NCBI GenBank assembly: GCA_965222505.1
Contig: OZ244956.1
Coordinates: forward strand, 496,001-560,000
Direction of reading: 5' to 3'
Source of the DNA: G965222505 sp965222505
Lineage (GTDB): Bacteria > Bacteroidota > Rhodothermia > Rhodothermales > DATKEJ01
Length of the DNA stretch: 64,000 bases
The position numbers and the translations under genes are program-made. The notes under the pieces are model-generated. The model saw only the letters and a program-made list of their open reading frames with translations. It was not told where the DNA came from and did no database searches. Within the stretch, counting starts at the first letter, position 1. Every line of letters begins with the position of its first letter. Shown piece by piece: positions 18,568 to 27,106 of this stretch.

Positions 18568-19590
18568 ATGAACAGGAATTCTACATATCGGCCGTTGATC
18601 TGGGTACTGGGCCTTTTGCTTTTGTGGCCGGTATCAAGTGCCGCCCAACTCCTGCCATCCTTCGGACGGGACCGGGCCGGTACATCCGGTTTTCAGTTTC
18701 TGAAGATCCCGGTGGATGCGCGGTCAGCCGCGTTATCGCAGACGGTGGCCGCCAATGCCAATGATGCCAGCTCATTGTTCTGGAACCCGGCGCTTGCGGC
18801 GCAGAACCCGGCCAAATTGGGTATTGGGTTTGGGCATACAGCCTACCATGCCGGGATTTCGCTCGAATATGTGGCGGCTTCATACAAATTGAGTGGTCTG
18901 ACGTTGGGCTTGAGCTTACAAACGCTCAACTCGGGTGAAATGGACGTAACAACCGAGTTTGAACCATTTGGCACAGGCGAGACCTTCCGCGCCATCGACA
19001 TGGCAGCCGGCCTAACCGTAGCCCAACAGTTGACGGATCTTTTCAGTTATGGGGTGACCGCCAAATACGTCCAGGAGAGCATCGCCACCGTAACAGCAAA
19101 TACGTTTGTCTTCGACCTGGGGATGTACTACCGTGTAGGTACCACCGGGGCACAAATGGCTGTCGTGATACGCAACTTTGGACTGGACAGCACCCCCTCT
19201 GGAACCATCGACCGTCAAGACCTGAACGCCCCCGGAGGCACCACCACCGAGAGCGATTTCGAATCCCTGACGCCACCGACCACCTTTTTGCTGGGTGTAA
19301 ACTATCAGGTGTTCGCGGCTGAGTCCGGCAATGCCCTGCAAGTATCAGCCCAACTCAACAACCCGAACGATAACGCCGAAAGTTTCAACCTCGGCGCTGA
19401 ATATACCTGGAACCAGCTTTTGACCCTGCGCACCGGCTATCGGTTTGGGGTTGAGGAATCGAACCTCCCCAGCATGGGTGTCGGCCTGATGTTGCCCGGT
19501 ATTGGACCGGATGTGCGCTTTGACTATGGCTTCTCCAAGCTGGAACGACTGGGCACCATCCATCGGGTTGGGTTAGATATCAAACTATAA
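18568..19590 (+). CDS. PorV/PorQ-family outer-membrane protein
   Basis: 340 residues. Signal peptide (LLLWPVSSAAQ, about 1-27), then the PorV/PorQ signature GTSGFQFLKIPVDARSAALS with NDASSLFWNPALAA, and a FadL-like beta-barrel. PorV shuttles T9SS cargo from the translocon to the attachment complex at the outer membrane; other family members have unknown roles. It starts five bases after the TonB receptor, so the two are almost certainly co-translated. A cluster-specific PorV beside two cargo proteins suggests a dedicated export or anchoring role, which is inference. Confidence 0.88.
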   Translation: MNRNSTYRPLIWVLGLLLLWPVSSAAQLLPSFGRDRAGTSGFQFLKIPVDARSAALSQTVAANANDASSLFWNPALAAQNPAKLGIGFGHTAYHAGISLEYVAASYKLSGLTLGLSLQTLNSGEMDVTTEFEPFGTGETFRAIDMAAGLTVAQQLTDLFSYGVTAKYVQESIATVTANTFVFDLGMYYRVGTTGAQMAVVIRNFGLDSTPSGTIDRQDLNAPGGTTTESDFESLTPPTTFLLGVNYQVFAAESGNALQVSAQLNNPNDNAESFNLGAEYTWNQLLTLRTGYRFGVEESNLPSMGVGLMLPGIGPDVRFDYGFSKLERLGTIHRVGLDIKL

Positions 19591-19596
19591 ACCAAA

Positions 19597-19613
19597 CCCG
19601 GCATCGTGCCGGG
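19597..19613. repeat. Intercistronic hairpin
   Basis: CCCGGCA-TCG-TGCCGGG is a perfect 7-bp stem-loop in the 30-base gap between the PorV-like gene and the next lipoprotein gene, ending seven bases before the ATG at 19621. No T-run follows, so it may affect mRNA stability or translation rather than end transcription. Confidence 0.65.
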
Positions 19614-19620
19614 ACACAGC

Positions 19621-20865
19621 ATGTTGAACGGCAAAACATATCCGGTTATTCTGATGGTTGTAGCCCTGTGTATGGCAGGCTGTGACTCGTTTTTTGGTGC
19701 GAAATCAGATGACACAACGGAAGAAATTTTCAGGGAAGGCCGGATTGACCCTTCGCTGTTGGATGAAGTCGGGTATGTACCCCTCAACCCGTTTTATACC
19801 CAGGGGCTCGACGGCCCCCTGCAAAACCCGAAGGACGTGTATGTAGGGTATGATTCCTTCATCTATGTGGTCGATGATATCGGCCTGCATGTACTGGACC
19901 TTGCAGGACGGCCCGTTGCAATACACCCCCTGGATCGGCCTACATCTGTCATTCAGGACCGCCGGCTACATGTGTACGTGACGGCCAAGCGGGATACCGT
20001 GCTTGATGGCACCTCGTGGAATTTGCCGGTCATTTACCGGTTTTCGGGGTTGAGTTCCGGAACCCGTCAAACGGAACACATCATCTGGCATCCCTTTGAT
20101 GACGATTCCCGCAAGTTCAACCGCCGTGATCCGCTGGCCACCGATGAAGAGGTGGAATTTACCGGCGTTGCGATCCTGCATGATAATCGGGTTTACGTAT
20201 CCAGAAAGGGACCGGTCAATTTGATCAATAGCCCCATTTTGCCCCATAATGCCGTCATGGAATTTTCGACAGACGGTATCAATACCCGCACCATTTCTGC
20301 GCTAAACCCAAACAACCAGAGTTTACGCAGTGCCATCAACCCGTCATCAGTTCTGACGTACTTTCACCCCCCGCAACGCGTGGGCTTCCCCAAAAACGAC
20401 AATTTCATCGTCGCCCAATCCCCCGGAGATGCACCAGGCTTACGCTTTGCGATTCTGGGCATCCAGTCCATCGAAACCCCAGACGGCATCATCTTCCGCC
20501 CGGACACCGACTTGATTCGCTCAGCGGGCAATCCGGAATCGGGCGATGGGTTTATGTACGAAGAGTTCAAGTTCGCCAATCCATCGGATTTGGCCTTCGC
20601 GGGTGACGGCTCAAATTACATCTTTGCACTGGATGCCGGCCACGACAGCCTCTTCGTGTTCACCTCTGCCGGTATCGAAGGCGTTGCTCCGCCACCTGGC
20701 AGCAGTGCATCGATCCCCGTCGTTGTCTCCTTTGGCGGCACCGGTGACGGCCCCCTGCAATTTGACAACCCGCAGGGCGTGGCCTACTTCGACCGGGTGG
20801 TTTATGTGGCAGATGCCGGAAACAACAGGATTTCCAGGTTCAAATTAAATACCGATTTCGAGTAG
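19621..20865 (+). CDS. Beta-propeller (NHL-like) lipoprotein
   Basis: Start chosen at ATG 19621, giving a lipoprotein signal (ILMVVALCMAGCDS); a GTG at 19606 lies inside the hairpin. The body has NHL/propeller-like repeats: LQNPKDVYVGYDSFIYVVDD near the start and GTGDGPLQFDNPQGVAYFDR with VYVADAGNNRISRFKL at the C-terminus. Such propellers usually bind protein or carbohydrate. It ends the six-gene cluster, and the following glycosidase-like gene starts within about 30 bases. Confidence 0.82.
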   Translation: MLNGKTYPVILMVVALCMAGCDSFFGAKSDDTTEEIFREGRIDPSLLDEVGYVPLNPFYTQGLDGPLQNPKDVYVGYDSFIYVVDDIGLHVLDLAGRPVAIHPLDRPTSVIQDRRLHVYVTAKRDTVLDGTSWNLPVIYRFSGLSSGTRQTEHIIWHPFDDDSRKFNRRDPLATDEEVEFTGVAILHDNRVYVSRKGPVNLINSPILPHNAVMEFSTDGINTRTISALNPNNQSLRSAINPSSVLTYFHPPQRVGFPKNDNFIVAQSPGDAPGLRFAILGIQSIETPDGIIFRPDTDLIRSAGNPESGDGFMYEEFKFANPSDLAFAGDGSNYIFALDAGHDSLFVFTSAGIEGVAPPPGSSASIPVVVSFGGTGDGPLQFDNPQGVAYFDRVVYVADAGNNRISRFKLNTDFE

Positions 20866-20894
20866 TGTTCTGTCAATTTCCTGATGACGGGTTG

Positions 20895-23513
20895 ATGCAT
20901 CGCCGACTTTTCCACGCAGCAATACTGGCCATCGGCATCCTGGCCATTGTTTGCCCTGGAGATGCGTGGGGGCAGCACCTCGGACTTGACTACCGGTATC
21001 TCCCACCTCGCTGGCACACACTGCTTGGATTACCTGGCGACTGGCACAAACCCATGGTCAACGAAAAAGGGGCGCTCGTCTACGATTTCGGACCAGGACC
21101 CTATGCCATTCCCGGTACTGAAATCTCGATTGGCGTAAAGGAAGACTCCGTCATTGACCGCCAACAAACGGTTTCCGCCCCCCGAATCCCCATCGTTCGT
21201 ACGGAATCCAGGGGTACTCGGTCAGATATGGTTACGGAGGCTTTTTCCGTGTTACCGAGCTACGATTGGCAGCAGGATGGGGCCCAATACGAAGGCGATG
21301 TCCAACGCATAAATGGCCTTACAGGAACGGTGGCCTGGGCAAATCCTGAGGGAAAAGTAGATCCCGCATTTCGCAATGTGGCCTATGGCACCAACCGGCC
21401 TATTGCGTATCGCATACGCGTTGAACCAAGGGGCCAACGAAAAGTCGTGCTAGGCTTCGCAGATTCGTACCGAAAGCAAGGTAGTCCCGTCAGGCGCGTG
21501 ATGACGTTAGCCGTCGAAGGGGATGCGTCACAGGATATCGACGTCGTTGATCGCGTGGGTCAGAATGTACCGATGGTAGTGGCCTTCGAGGCACAAGATA
21601 CAGATGGCGATGGATGGCTTGAAATTCGTATTGAAGCGCAACGGGAAACCGTTGATGGTAACCTCTTTCTGAATGTGATTTGGGTCTTTCCGGCACAGGT
21701 TACGCTTGATGAAACCGCTTTAATTCGGGGCGACCTCTCAAATCAGGCAGAGATGTATGTCGATTGTGGACGAGACCTCCAAGTCGTGGAACGGGGGCCA
21801 CGCATGGACCTCTTACAGGCCCGCATTTCAAGATCAGACGGCCCCCCCATCGTCCAGGTCCGCACCAAACGCACGTTGCATTATGACCAGGCCCGGCACC
21901 TATTACGCTCCTTTGAAGCTCCCTTCATCCTTGTTCAACCCCACCCGGTCTCGGCCCATGAAACGGACCAGGGATGGGAACTGACCCTACCCGCAGGTAC
22001 GGATGAAGTGATTGTGGCCGTTTCGCAGGCGGGCCACGGATCGGTGGAGGTACCTGAAATGCCGGAGATGGCAATGGCGCGAGAACGACTTTCCGCATTT
22101 TGGCTTGATGAAGCAAGACTGCCCTGGGATAAAATCCAGGTGTCGGATGCTGACGTACAGGCCTTGTTTGAGGGAAGTATCCGCACGATGTACCAATTGA
22201 CCGAACGCGTAGACGGTGATCTTCAAACGCAGCCCGGCCCCTCTGTTTACCGTGGCCTCTGGGTTTCAAATCAACCCCGCGTTGGAAGGGCATTTACGCA
22301 TTTGGGAGACGTCGAGACCACCCGGTCCTCTCTCGCACGCACCTTTAGCTTTCAGCAGGACGATGGACAGGTGCTGGTCCTGTCGCCCGCAACCTTGCTC
22401 AAAGAAACCGGCATTGCGATGCATGCGGTCTATCTGCATGCAAGAATGTCTAGAGACCGTTCATATCTTGAATCATACTGGCCAAAGCTACAGAAGGCGG
22501 CTGCGTGGATTCTGCAAAGCAGGCAACAGACAACCGATCCAGAGGCGCTGAATTATGGCCTGATGCCCGCCGGGCTTTCAGATGGCGGGGTTGGGGGCAT
22601 TGTGCCAGAATACACCACGGTTTATTGGAGTATGTTAGGGATTAAAGGCATGATAGACGGCGCGCAGTGGCTTGGTAAACCAGAACAGGCAGCCGCTTAT
22701 CATGCTGGATTCTCTGATTTTATGGCGGCCTTCAGACGCGCAGCTGCCCGAGATGTAAAACAGGATGCATATGGCCATTGGTTCTTGCCCATTCGTATGG
22801 CCTTTGACCCGGAAAAACATACCCCCCAGCGCACCCAAACACAGTTCTCTCATATGGTGTATCCAGGGAGGCTGTTCGAAAAGGAAGATCCGCTTGTTGA
22901 AGGGAATATGCGTATGCTCGCCGCAGCGCCCAAAGCCGAAGGACTATTGCTAAGTACGGGATGGCTCAACAATGGCGTACAGCCCTTTATTGAAAGTACA
23001 CGTGCGGGGGTCTGGCTGTATCTAGACAACGTCGAAGCCGCACAAGAGATACTGTATGCGGTGGCCAACCATGCGGCTCCCACACACGTTTGGATCGAAG
23101 AACAGTTGCCAGGGTCTGGCCCCCGCCGGGCAACGGGAGATGTACCCCATTCAAGTGCATGCTCCGAGTTTATCAACCTGGTGCGCTACTTCATGGCGCT
23201 TGAAGAACAGAACCACCTGTCGTTACTGAAAGGTATACCCAGCAGTTGGATCTATCCAGGAGCAACCCTTCGCGCAAACCAGATCCCAACAGAATTTGGC
23301 GATTTGACACTCAGAGTAGACATCTCTGCCGATGGACATACGGCCCAGATCAAAGTCGCGCCCGTAGAGGGCGAAACAGACTCAGGAGGGCTACGCATTC
23401 ATATGGGAGCCTTCAAATCAAATGGGTTTACCCTACCAAATGGCCAGGCGCTACCAGATATCTGGGGCGGAGCATGGGGAGAAGAAGTCGTTGTAAAAAT
23501 AGAAAGAGAATAA
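20895..23513 (+). CDS. Secreted six-hairpin glycosidase-like protein
   Basis: The ATG at 20895 gives a clean signal peptide (LFHAAILAIGILAIVCPGDAWG); a GTG at 20865 would overlap the preceding stop. About 872 residues. The N-terminal half is beta-rich and the region from about residue 420 is helical with features of (alpha/alpha)6-barrel glycosidases (GLWVSNQPRVGRAFTHLGDV, LKETGIAMHAVYLHARMSRD, YLESYWPKLQKAAAWILQSR, GGVGGIVPEYTTVYWSMLGI). I cannot name the glycoside hydrolase family or the catalytic residues. No T9SS tail, so it is probably periplasmic. G+C looks lower than in the TonB gene and the codons less C-ending, which may mark more recent acquisition. Confidence 0.7.
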   Translation: MHRRLFHAAILAIGILAIVCPGDAWGQHLGLDYRYLPPRWHTLLGLPGDWHKPMVNEKGALVYDFGPGPYAIPGTEISIGVKEDSVIDRQQTVSAPRIPIVRTESRGTRSDMVTEAFSVLPSYDWQQDGAQYEGDVQRINGLTGTVAWANPEGKVDPAFRNVAYGTNRPIAYRIRVEPRGQRKVVLGFADSYRKQGSPVRRVMTLAVEGDASQDIDVVDRVGQNVPMVVAFEAQDTDGDGWLEIRIEAQRETVDGNLFLNVIWVFPAQVTLDETALIRGDLSNQAEMYVDCGRDLQVVERGPRMDLLQARISRSDGPPIVQVRTKRTLHYDQARHLLRSFEAPFILVQPHPVSAHETDQGWELTLPAGTDEVIVAVSQAGHGSVEVPEMPEMAMARERLSAFWLDEARLPWDKIQVSDADVQALFEGSIRTMYQLTERVDGDLQTQPGPSVYRGLWVSNQPRVGRAFTHLGDVETTRSSLARTFSFQQDDGQVLVLSPATLLKETGIAMHAVYLHARMSRDRSYLESYWPKLQKAAAWILQSRQQTTDPEALNYGLMPAGLSDGGVGGIVPEYTTVYWSMLGIKGMIDGAQWLGKPEQAAAYHAGFSDFMAAFRRAAARDVKQDAYGHWFLPIRMAFDPEKHTPQRTQTQFSHMVYPGRLFEKEDPLVEGNMRMLAAAPKAEGLLLSTGWLNNGVQPFIESTRAGVWLYLDNVEAAQEILYAVANHAAPTHVWIEEQLPGSGPRRATGDVPHSSACSEFINLVRYFMALEEQNHLSLLKGIPSSWIYPGATLRANQIPTEFGDLTLRVDISADGHTAQIKVAPVEGETDSGGLRIHMGAFKSNGFTLPNGQALPDIWGGAWGEEVVVKIERE

Positions 23514-23693
23514 AATCATTCTGCACCGTTCAGAATGGTAAGGACATAGAAAAGGCCGACAGGTCCACCAAACCCGCCGGCCCAAGAAATGCGTAAGGCC
23601 ACGACACGGGAAAGAATGAACCGCGCACTGGTTCGATTTCCCAAGAAATGCCTCCTATCGTGCCTCTCTACTTCAAAACGCGCACGCCATTCT

Positions 23694-23723
23694 AAAAAAG
23701 GATCACAAGCTGGTCCTTTTTTT
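23694..23723. terminator. Bidirectional rho-independent terminator
   Basis: AAAAAAGGATCA and TGGTCCTTTTTT form a 12-bp stem with one mismatch around a CAAGC loop. The A-run and T-run allow termination from both sides. It lies between two convergent genes and overlaps the stop of the isomerase gene. Confidence 0.85.
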
Positions 23724-24780
23724 ATAACGCATTTTTGAGTTTGGAAATATTGGGGATTGGCGAAGGGTCGGCATGGCGATACAGCGCCAGGTAATAGCTG
23801 ACCCAATCCCCGAAATACACCATGGACAACAGCCGGGTCAACCGGCCCTTTCCACTTGAAGTCACTTCTTCCCAGGCCCCGGCCATCGGGGCAATAATCT
23901 CCCTTGAGATGTCCATCCTTTTCTGTACCCTCGGATGGTCTTCTGCATCCCGTAAGACCACCACGGTGTAGGCTTTGCCAAACGGATCGGTTTTCCGCCA
24001 CGCTTCAATCTCATTGTGGCTGTGCTCTGGGAAGATACTGCCATAGGCGGGTGATTTGGCGTTTTCCTGAATCTGACACCGCCAGCGTAGATTCACGGCT
24101 TCCATAAGCCCTGTTCCGCTATAGATCAGCGGGACCGAGCCGTGCAAAACCTCAGCCAACTGTTGGGCCGGGTTGCCCGAGAAGTCTGAAAACGTCCCGA
24201 CCATCTCCTTCAACATTGCCGTTGCCTCTTGCAAGCCTGCCAATGGCAGCGGGATCAACCCAATGGTACGCCCCAACTGTACTAAGGCAGACAGCGAATA
24301 CGCCAGCGCAGCACGTGGAGACATGCCGGTTGGCAGTTGGATATGGGGCCAACCATGGGTGTCCACGCCTTTGAGAAGTGCACCGCCTGTGGTGATGGCA
24401 ACGATCTTGGCGCCAGCCTGCCGTGCCGCTTCGCAAGCCGCCAATGTTTCTTCCGTGTTACCCGAATAACTGGAGGCTATCACCAGCGTCTCGGGTCCGA
24501 CGTACCCCGGAATTTCGTACGAACGAGAAACCAGTACAGGGACTGGACTGACTGGAGAAGCCAACGTACGGAGCAAATCCCCGCCGATTGCTGATCCCCC
24601 CATGCCGATGACCAGCACCTGCCGGTAAGCATCAATCTTGATACCTGTACCCCAACCTGAAGCCAGGTTCAGCCCTGCTTCCCAGTATTGGGGTACATTG
24701 GAGATGTGTGCATACATCCCCTGGGTGTCATATTTTTTCCGAAGCACGGATAGGGTCGGCGGATCTTGAAATTGGGACAT
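23722..24780 (-). CDS. Bifunctional phosphoglucose/phosphomannose isomerase
   Basis: 352 residues with two SIS subdomains: VLVIGMGGSAIGGDLLRTLA and ASSYSGNTEETLAACEAARQ in the first, and the C-terminal PEHSHNEIEAW and GDWVSYYLALYRHADPSPIP in the second. These are the signatures of the bifunctional PGI/PMI family, which interconverts glucose-6-P or mannose-6-P with fructose-6-P. It lies 11 bases after ptsI in the same direction, a sensible link between PEP-dependent phosphotransfer and sugar phosphates. Confidence 0.92.
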   Translation of the reverse strand: MSQFQDPPTLSVLRKKYDTQGMYAHISNVPQYWEAGLNLASGWGTGIKIDAYRQVLVIGMGGSAIGGDLLRTLASPVSPVPVLVSRSYEIPGYVGPETLVIASSYSGNTEETLAACEAARQAGAKIVAITTGGALLKGVDTHGWPHIQLPTGMSPRAALAYSLSALVQLGRTIGLIPLPLAGLQEATAMLKEMVGTFSDFSGNPAQQLAEVLHGSVPLIYSGTGLMEAVNLRWRCQIQENAKSPAYGSIFPEHSHNEIEAWRKTDPFGKAYTVVVLRDAEDHPRVQKRMDISREIIAPMAGAWEEVTSSGKGRLTRLLSMVYFGDWVSYYLALYRHADPSPIPNISKLKNAL

Positions 24781-24791
24781 GAGGGGATGGG

Positions 24792-26558
24792 TTAATCCAG
24801 CCGTTGGAGCAAGCCACAGTTGTGTACCCGAAGCCAGTGGTCCAACTCGGCATGAATGCGATTGACGTTCTTTTCCTTGAGGGCCATCTCACATAAATCT
24901 TCTGCTTCTTTCATATTGATGGCGCGAACCACACGTTTCACTTCCGGCAGGTGTAAAGGAGAAGCACTCAACGTATCGACTCCCAAGCCCAGCAGAATGG
25001 GAATCGCCTTGGGGCGGCCAGCCATTTCTCCGCAGACGGAAACCCGCAAGCCGTGTGTACGTGCGGATTTGACGACGTACTTGATGAGCATGAGAATGGA
25101 GGGATGGAACTCCTCATAAATATCTGATACCCGGTCGTTATTCCGATCTACAGCTAAGACGTACTGGGTAAGATCGTTCGTCCCGATGGAAAGAAAGTCA
25201 ACTTCTGTTGCGAATTGATCGGCCAGAAGCGCCGCTGAGGGGACCTCAATCATGATACCCAGGAAGGTTTCTGGATTGTAGGGTGTACCTTCTGATTCGA
25301 GTTCAGCAGAGACCTCATCCCAGAGGACCTTAAAGCGTTTCCAGTCCTCAAACGTTGACACCATGGGAAGCATCACCCGAACATTTCCATACGCACCCGC
25401 CCGCAGCAAGGCACGTAATTGACGCCGCAGAATACCTGGGCGGTCCAGCATGATCCGGATACCCCGCCATCCGAGAAACGGATTGGGCTCAGGATCATTA
25501 ATCGATAACACCTTATCCCCCCCCAGATCAAACACACGGAACGTAATAGGATCGGGCGCAACCCGGACGACGGCATCCTTATAGCGGTTGAACTGTTCTT
25601 CTTCCGAAGGGAAGCGGCCATGTTCCAGGTACATCATCTCGGTCCGGTACAAGCCCACGCCTTCGGCTCCACTTACCGGCATGAGGTCAATTTCCTCATC
25701 CACATCAATATTGGCATGTAGCGTTACCCTGTGGCCATCCAACGTCTCGGCGGGCAGCGGCGCAAGCGCTGCATGTTCTTCCAGAATGTCGTTGTATCGT
25801 GCGGCTCTTTCCTGATACCGAAGCAAGGTATCGGGATTGGGGCTCAGGACCACATCTCCGGCGAGGCCATCCAGTATCACAATCTGATCGGGTGAGATAC
25901 GCCGGGGCAAATGCCGTACGCCCATTACCGCAGGGACCCCCAAGGCACGTGCCATAATGGCAACATGCGATGTACTTCCTCCATGCTCAACGGCACATCC
26001 TTTCACATTCTCACGACTGAACAGGATAAAATCAGCCGCCGAAAGATTCTCAGCGAACACCACCCGGTCTTGCTCGATGCGGGAAAAGGCTTTTTCTCGA
26101 TAGAGGTTTCGGATAATTCGGTTTTGTACATCCGCAAGATCATGGGCACGTTCGCGCAGATAAGGGCTCCGGCTCTGTTCCAGTCGTTCGCGATAGGACC
26201 GCATAACGGTTTCAACGGCGTAGGCAGCGGTCCAGTAACTGGATGTAATGCGGTCCAATACGGTATTGTACAATTCAGGATCACGCAACATCAGGGCTTG
26301 CGCGTCAAAGATTTGTTCACTCTGCGGCCCGATCTTCTCACGGGCCACCGCAGCAATTTTGCGTAGCTCCTTTTCCGACTGGGTTACAGCCTCCTCAAAG
26401 AGGGCGCACTGCATTTCGACCTCATGTGCAGACAGGGTCCGTTTTTCGACCTCAAAGGCATCTTTGGTATAGGGAAAGGCGGGGCCTATCGCGATGCCCG
26501 GAGCAACTGCGATACCCTTCAATACCTGCTCTTCATGCCCTTCGGTTGATTTCTTCAT
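24792..26558 (-). CDS. ptsI: PTS enzyme I (PEP-protein phosphotransferase)
   Basis: 588 residues from the ATG at 26558 (MKKSTEGHEEQVLKGIAVAP); the longer frame to 26663 adds an unconserved extension. The N-terminal HPr-binding helical domain carries the phospho-accepting His in GGSTSHVAIMARALGVPA; the C-terminal TIM barrel has the PEP-binding FRVFDLGGDKVL and the late VCGEMAGRPKAIPILLGLG with the active-site Cys. It transfers phosphate from PEP to HPr. No sugar-specific EII component is in the window, so the role may be regulatory or use EII proteins encoded elsewhere. Confidence 0.94.
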   Translation of the reverse strand: MKKSTEGHEEQVLKGIAVAPGIAIGPAFPYTKDAFEVEKRTLSAHEVEMQCALFEEAVTQSEKELRKIAAVAREKIGPQSEQIFDAQALMLRDPELYNTVLDRITSSYWTAAYAVETVMRSYRERLEQSRSPYLRERAHDLADVQNRIIRNLYREKAFSRIEQDRVVFAENLSAADFILFSRENVKGCAVEHGGSTSHVAIMARALGVPAVMGVRHLPRRISPDQIVILDGLAGDVVLSPNPDTLLRYQERAARYNDILEEHAALAPLPAETLDGHRVTLHANIDVDEEIDLMPVSGAEGVGLYRTEMMYLEHGRFPSEEEQFNRYKDAVVRVAPDPITFRVFDLGGDKVLSINDPEPNPFLGWRGIRIMLDRPGILRRQLRALLRAGAYGNVRVMLPMVSTFEDWKRFKVLWDEVSAELESEGTPYNPETFLGIMIEVPSAALLADQFATEVDFLSIGTNDLTQYVLAVDRNNDRVSDIYEEFHPSILMLIKYVVKSARTHGLRVSVCGEMAGRPKAIPILLGLGVDTLSASPLHLPEVKRVVRAINMKEAEDLCEMALKEKNVNRIHAELDHWLRVHNCGLLQRLD

Positions 26559-26811
26559 GAGAAATACAGTTGGGTTATCCGCCGTCGCTAGATGGCGGGG
26601 CGACGGAAACCCCGTGTCTTCCGCCCGTCTGACGACGGCGGGCGCGGGGAGTGACGATGTCACATCGCCTAGTCACCCAAAAGCGAACTGATGCTTACAG
26701 TGAGCCGATGCTCGGCTCAAATTGCACGGCTGTGTTCGTTGAAGCAAGAATCATCGGGCTTTAGCCTGGTGAGTGTCAAGAGGCGCGTTTATGGGCGAGG
26801 ATGAGCCCTGG
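26559..26811. other. ptsH-ptsI intergenic region with palindromes
   Basis: 253 bases between two genes that are usually adjacent. It contains GC-rich imperfect inverted repeats around 26580-26645 (CCGCCGTCG / GGGCGACGG and CGCCCGTC / GACGGCGGGCG) and the palindrome at 26701. No protein-coding frame is convincing; it looks like a small cluster of REP-like elements. Confidence 0.6.
26701..26719. repeat. REP-like palindrome
   Basis: TGAGCCGA-TGC-TCGGCTCA is a perfect 8-bp hairpin. Its core CCGATGCTCGG is the reverse complement of the core of the palindrome at 13823-13839. Confidence 0.7.
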
Positions 26812-27081
26812 TTACAGTTCTTCTCCAAACCCGTCATCAAAAAGTGCAACTACGGCATCCGCAGCAGCAGCTTCATCTTGCCCCTCAAATTCAAGTAGAA
26901 GATCTGCCCCTTGTTCTGCGGCGAGGGTCATGACGCCGATGATACTTTTCCCGTTAATCTCATACTCATCCTTGTGGATGTAAAACTCTGAACTAAACTT
27001 GGAAGCTGTTCGAACGATCAGAGAGGCCGGACGGGTATGGATGCCGGCACGGTTTTTTACGATAACGGTGCGCTTAATCAT
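26812..27081 (-). CDS. ptsH: Phosphocarrier protein HPr
   Basis: 89 residues. The phosphorylated His15 lies in NRAGIHTRPAS, and Ser46 in INGKSIIGVMTLA matches the site used by HPr kinase/phosphorylase, which fits a regulatory role as in Firmicutes and many Bacteroidota; no hprK is in the window. It accepts phosphate from enzyme I. The gene lies 25 bases after the polyprenyl synthase and 253 bases before ptsI. Confidence 0.95.
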   Translation of the reverse strand: MIKRTVIVKNRAGIHTRPASLIVRTASKFSSEFYIHKDEYEINGKSIIGVMTLAAEQGADLLLEFEGQDEAAAADAVVALFDDGFGEEL

Positions 27082-27106
27082 GTCGAATATAATTCAGAAT
27101 GCCAGG

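Noticed and set aside
23516..24001. Minus-strand frame ending in FGGPVGLFYVLTILNG
   Set aside because: It overlaps the isomerase gene in another frame and crosses the clear bidirectional terminator; the tail has no family I can support.
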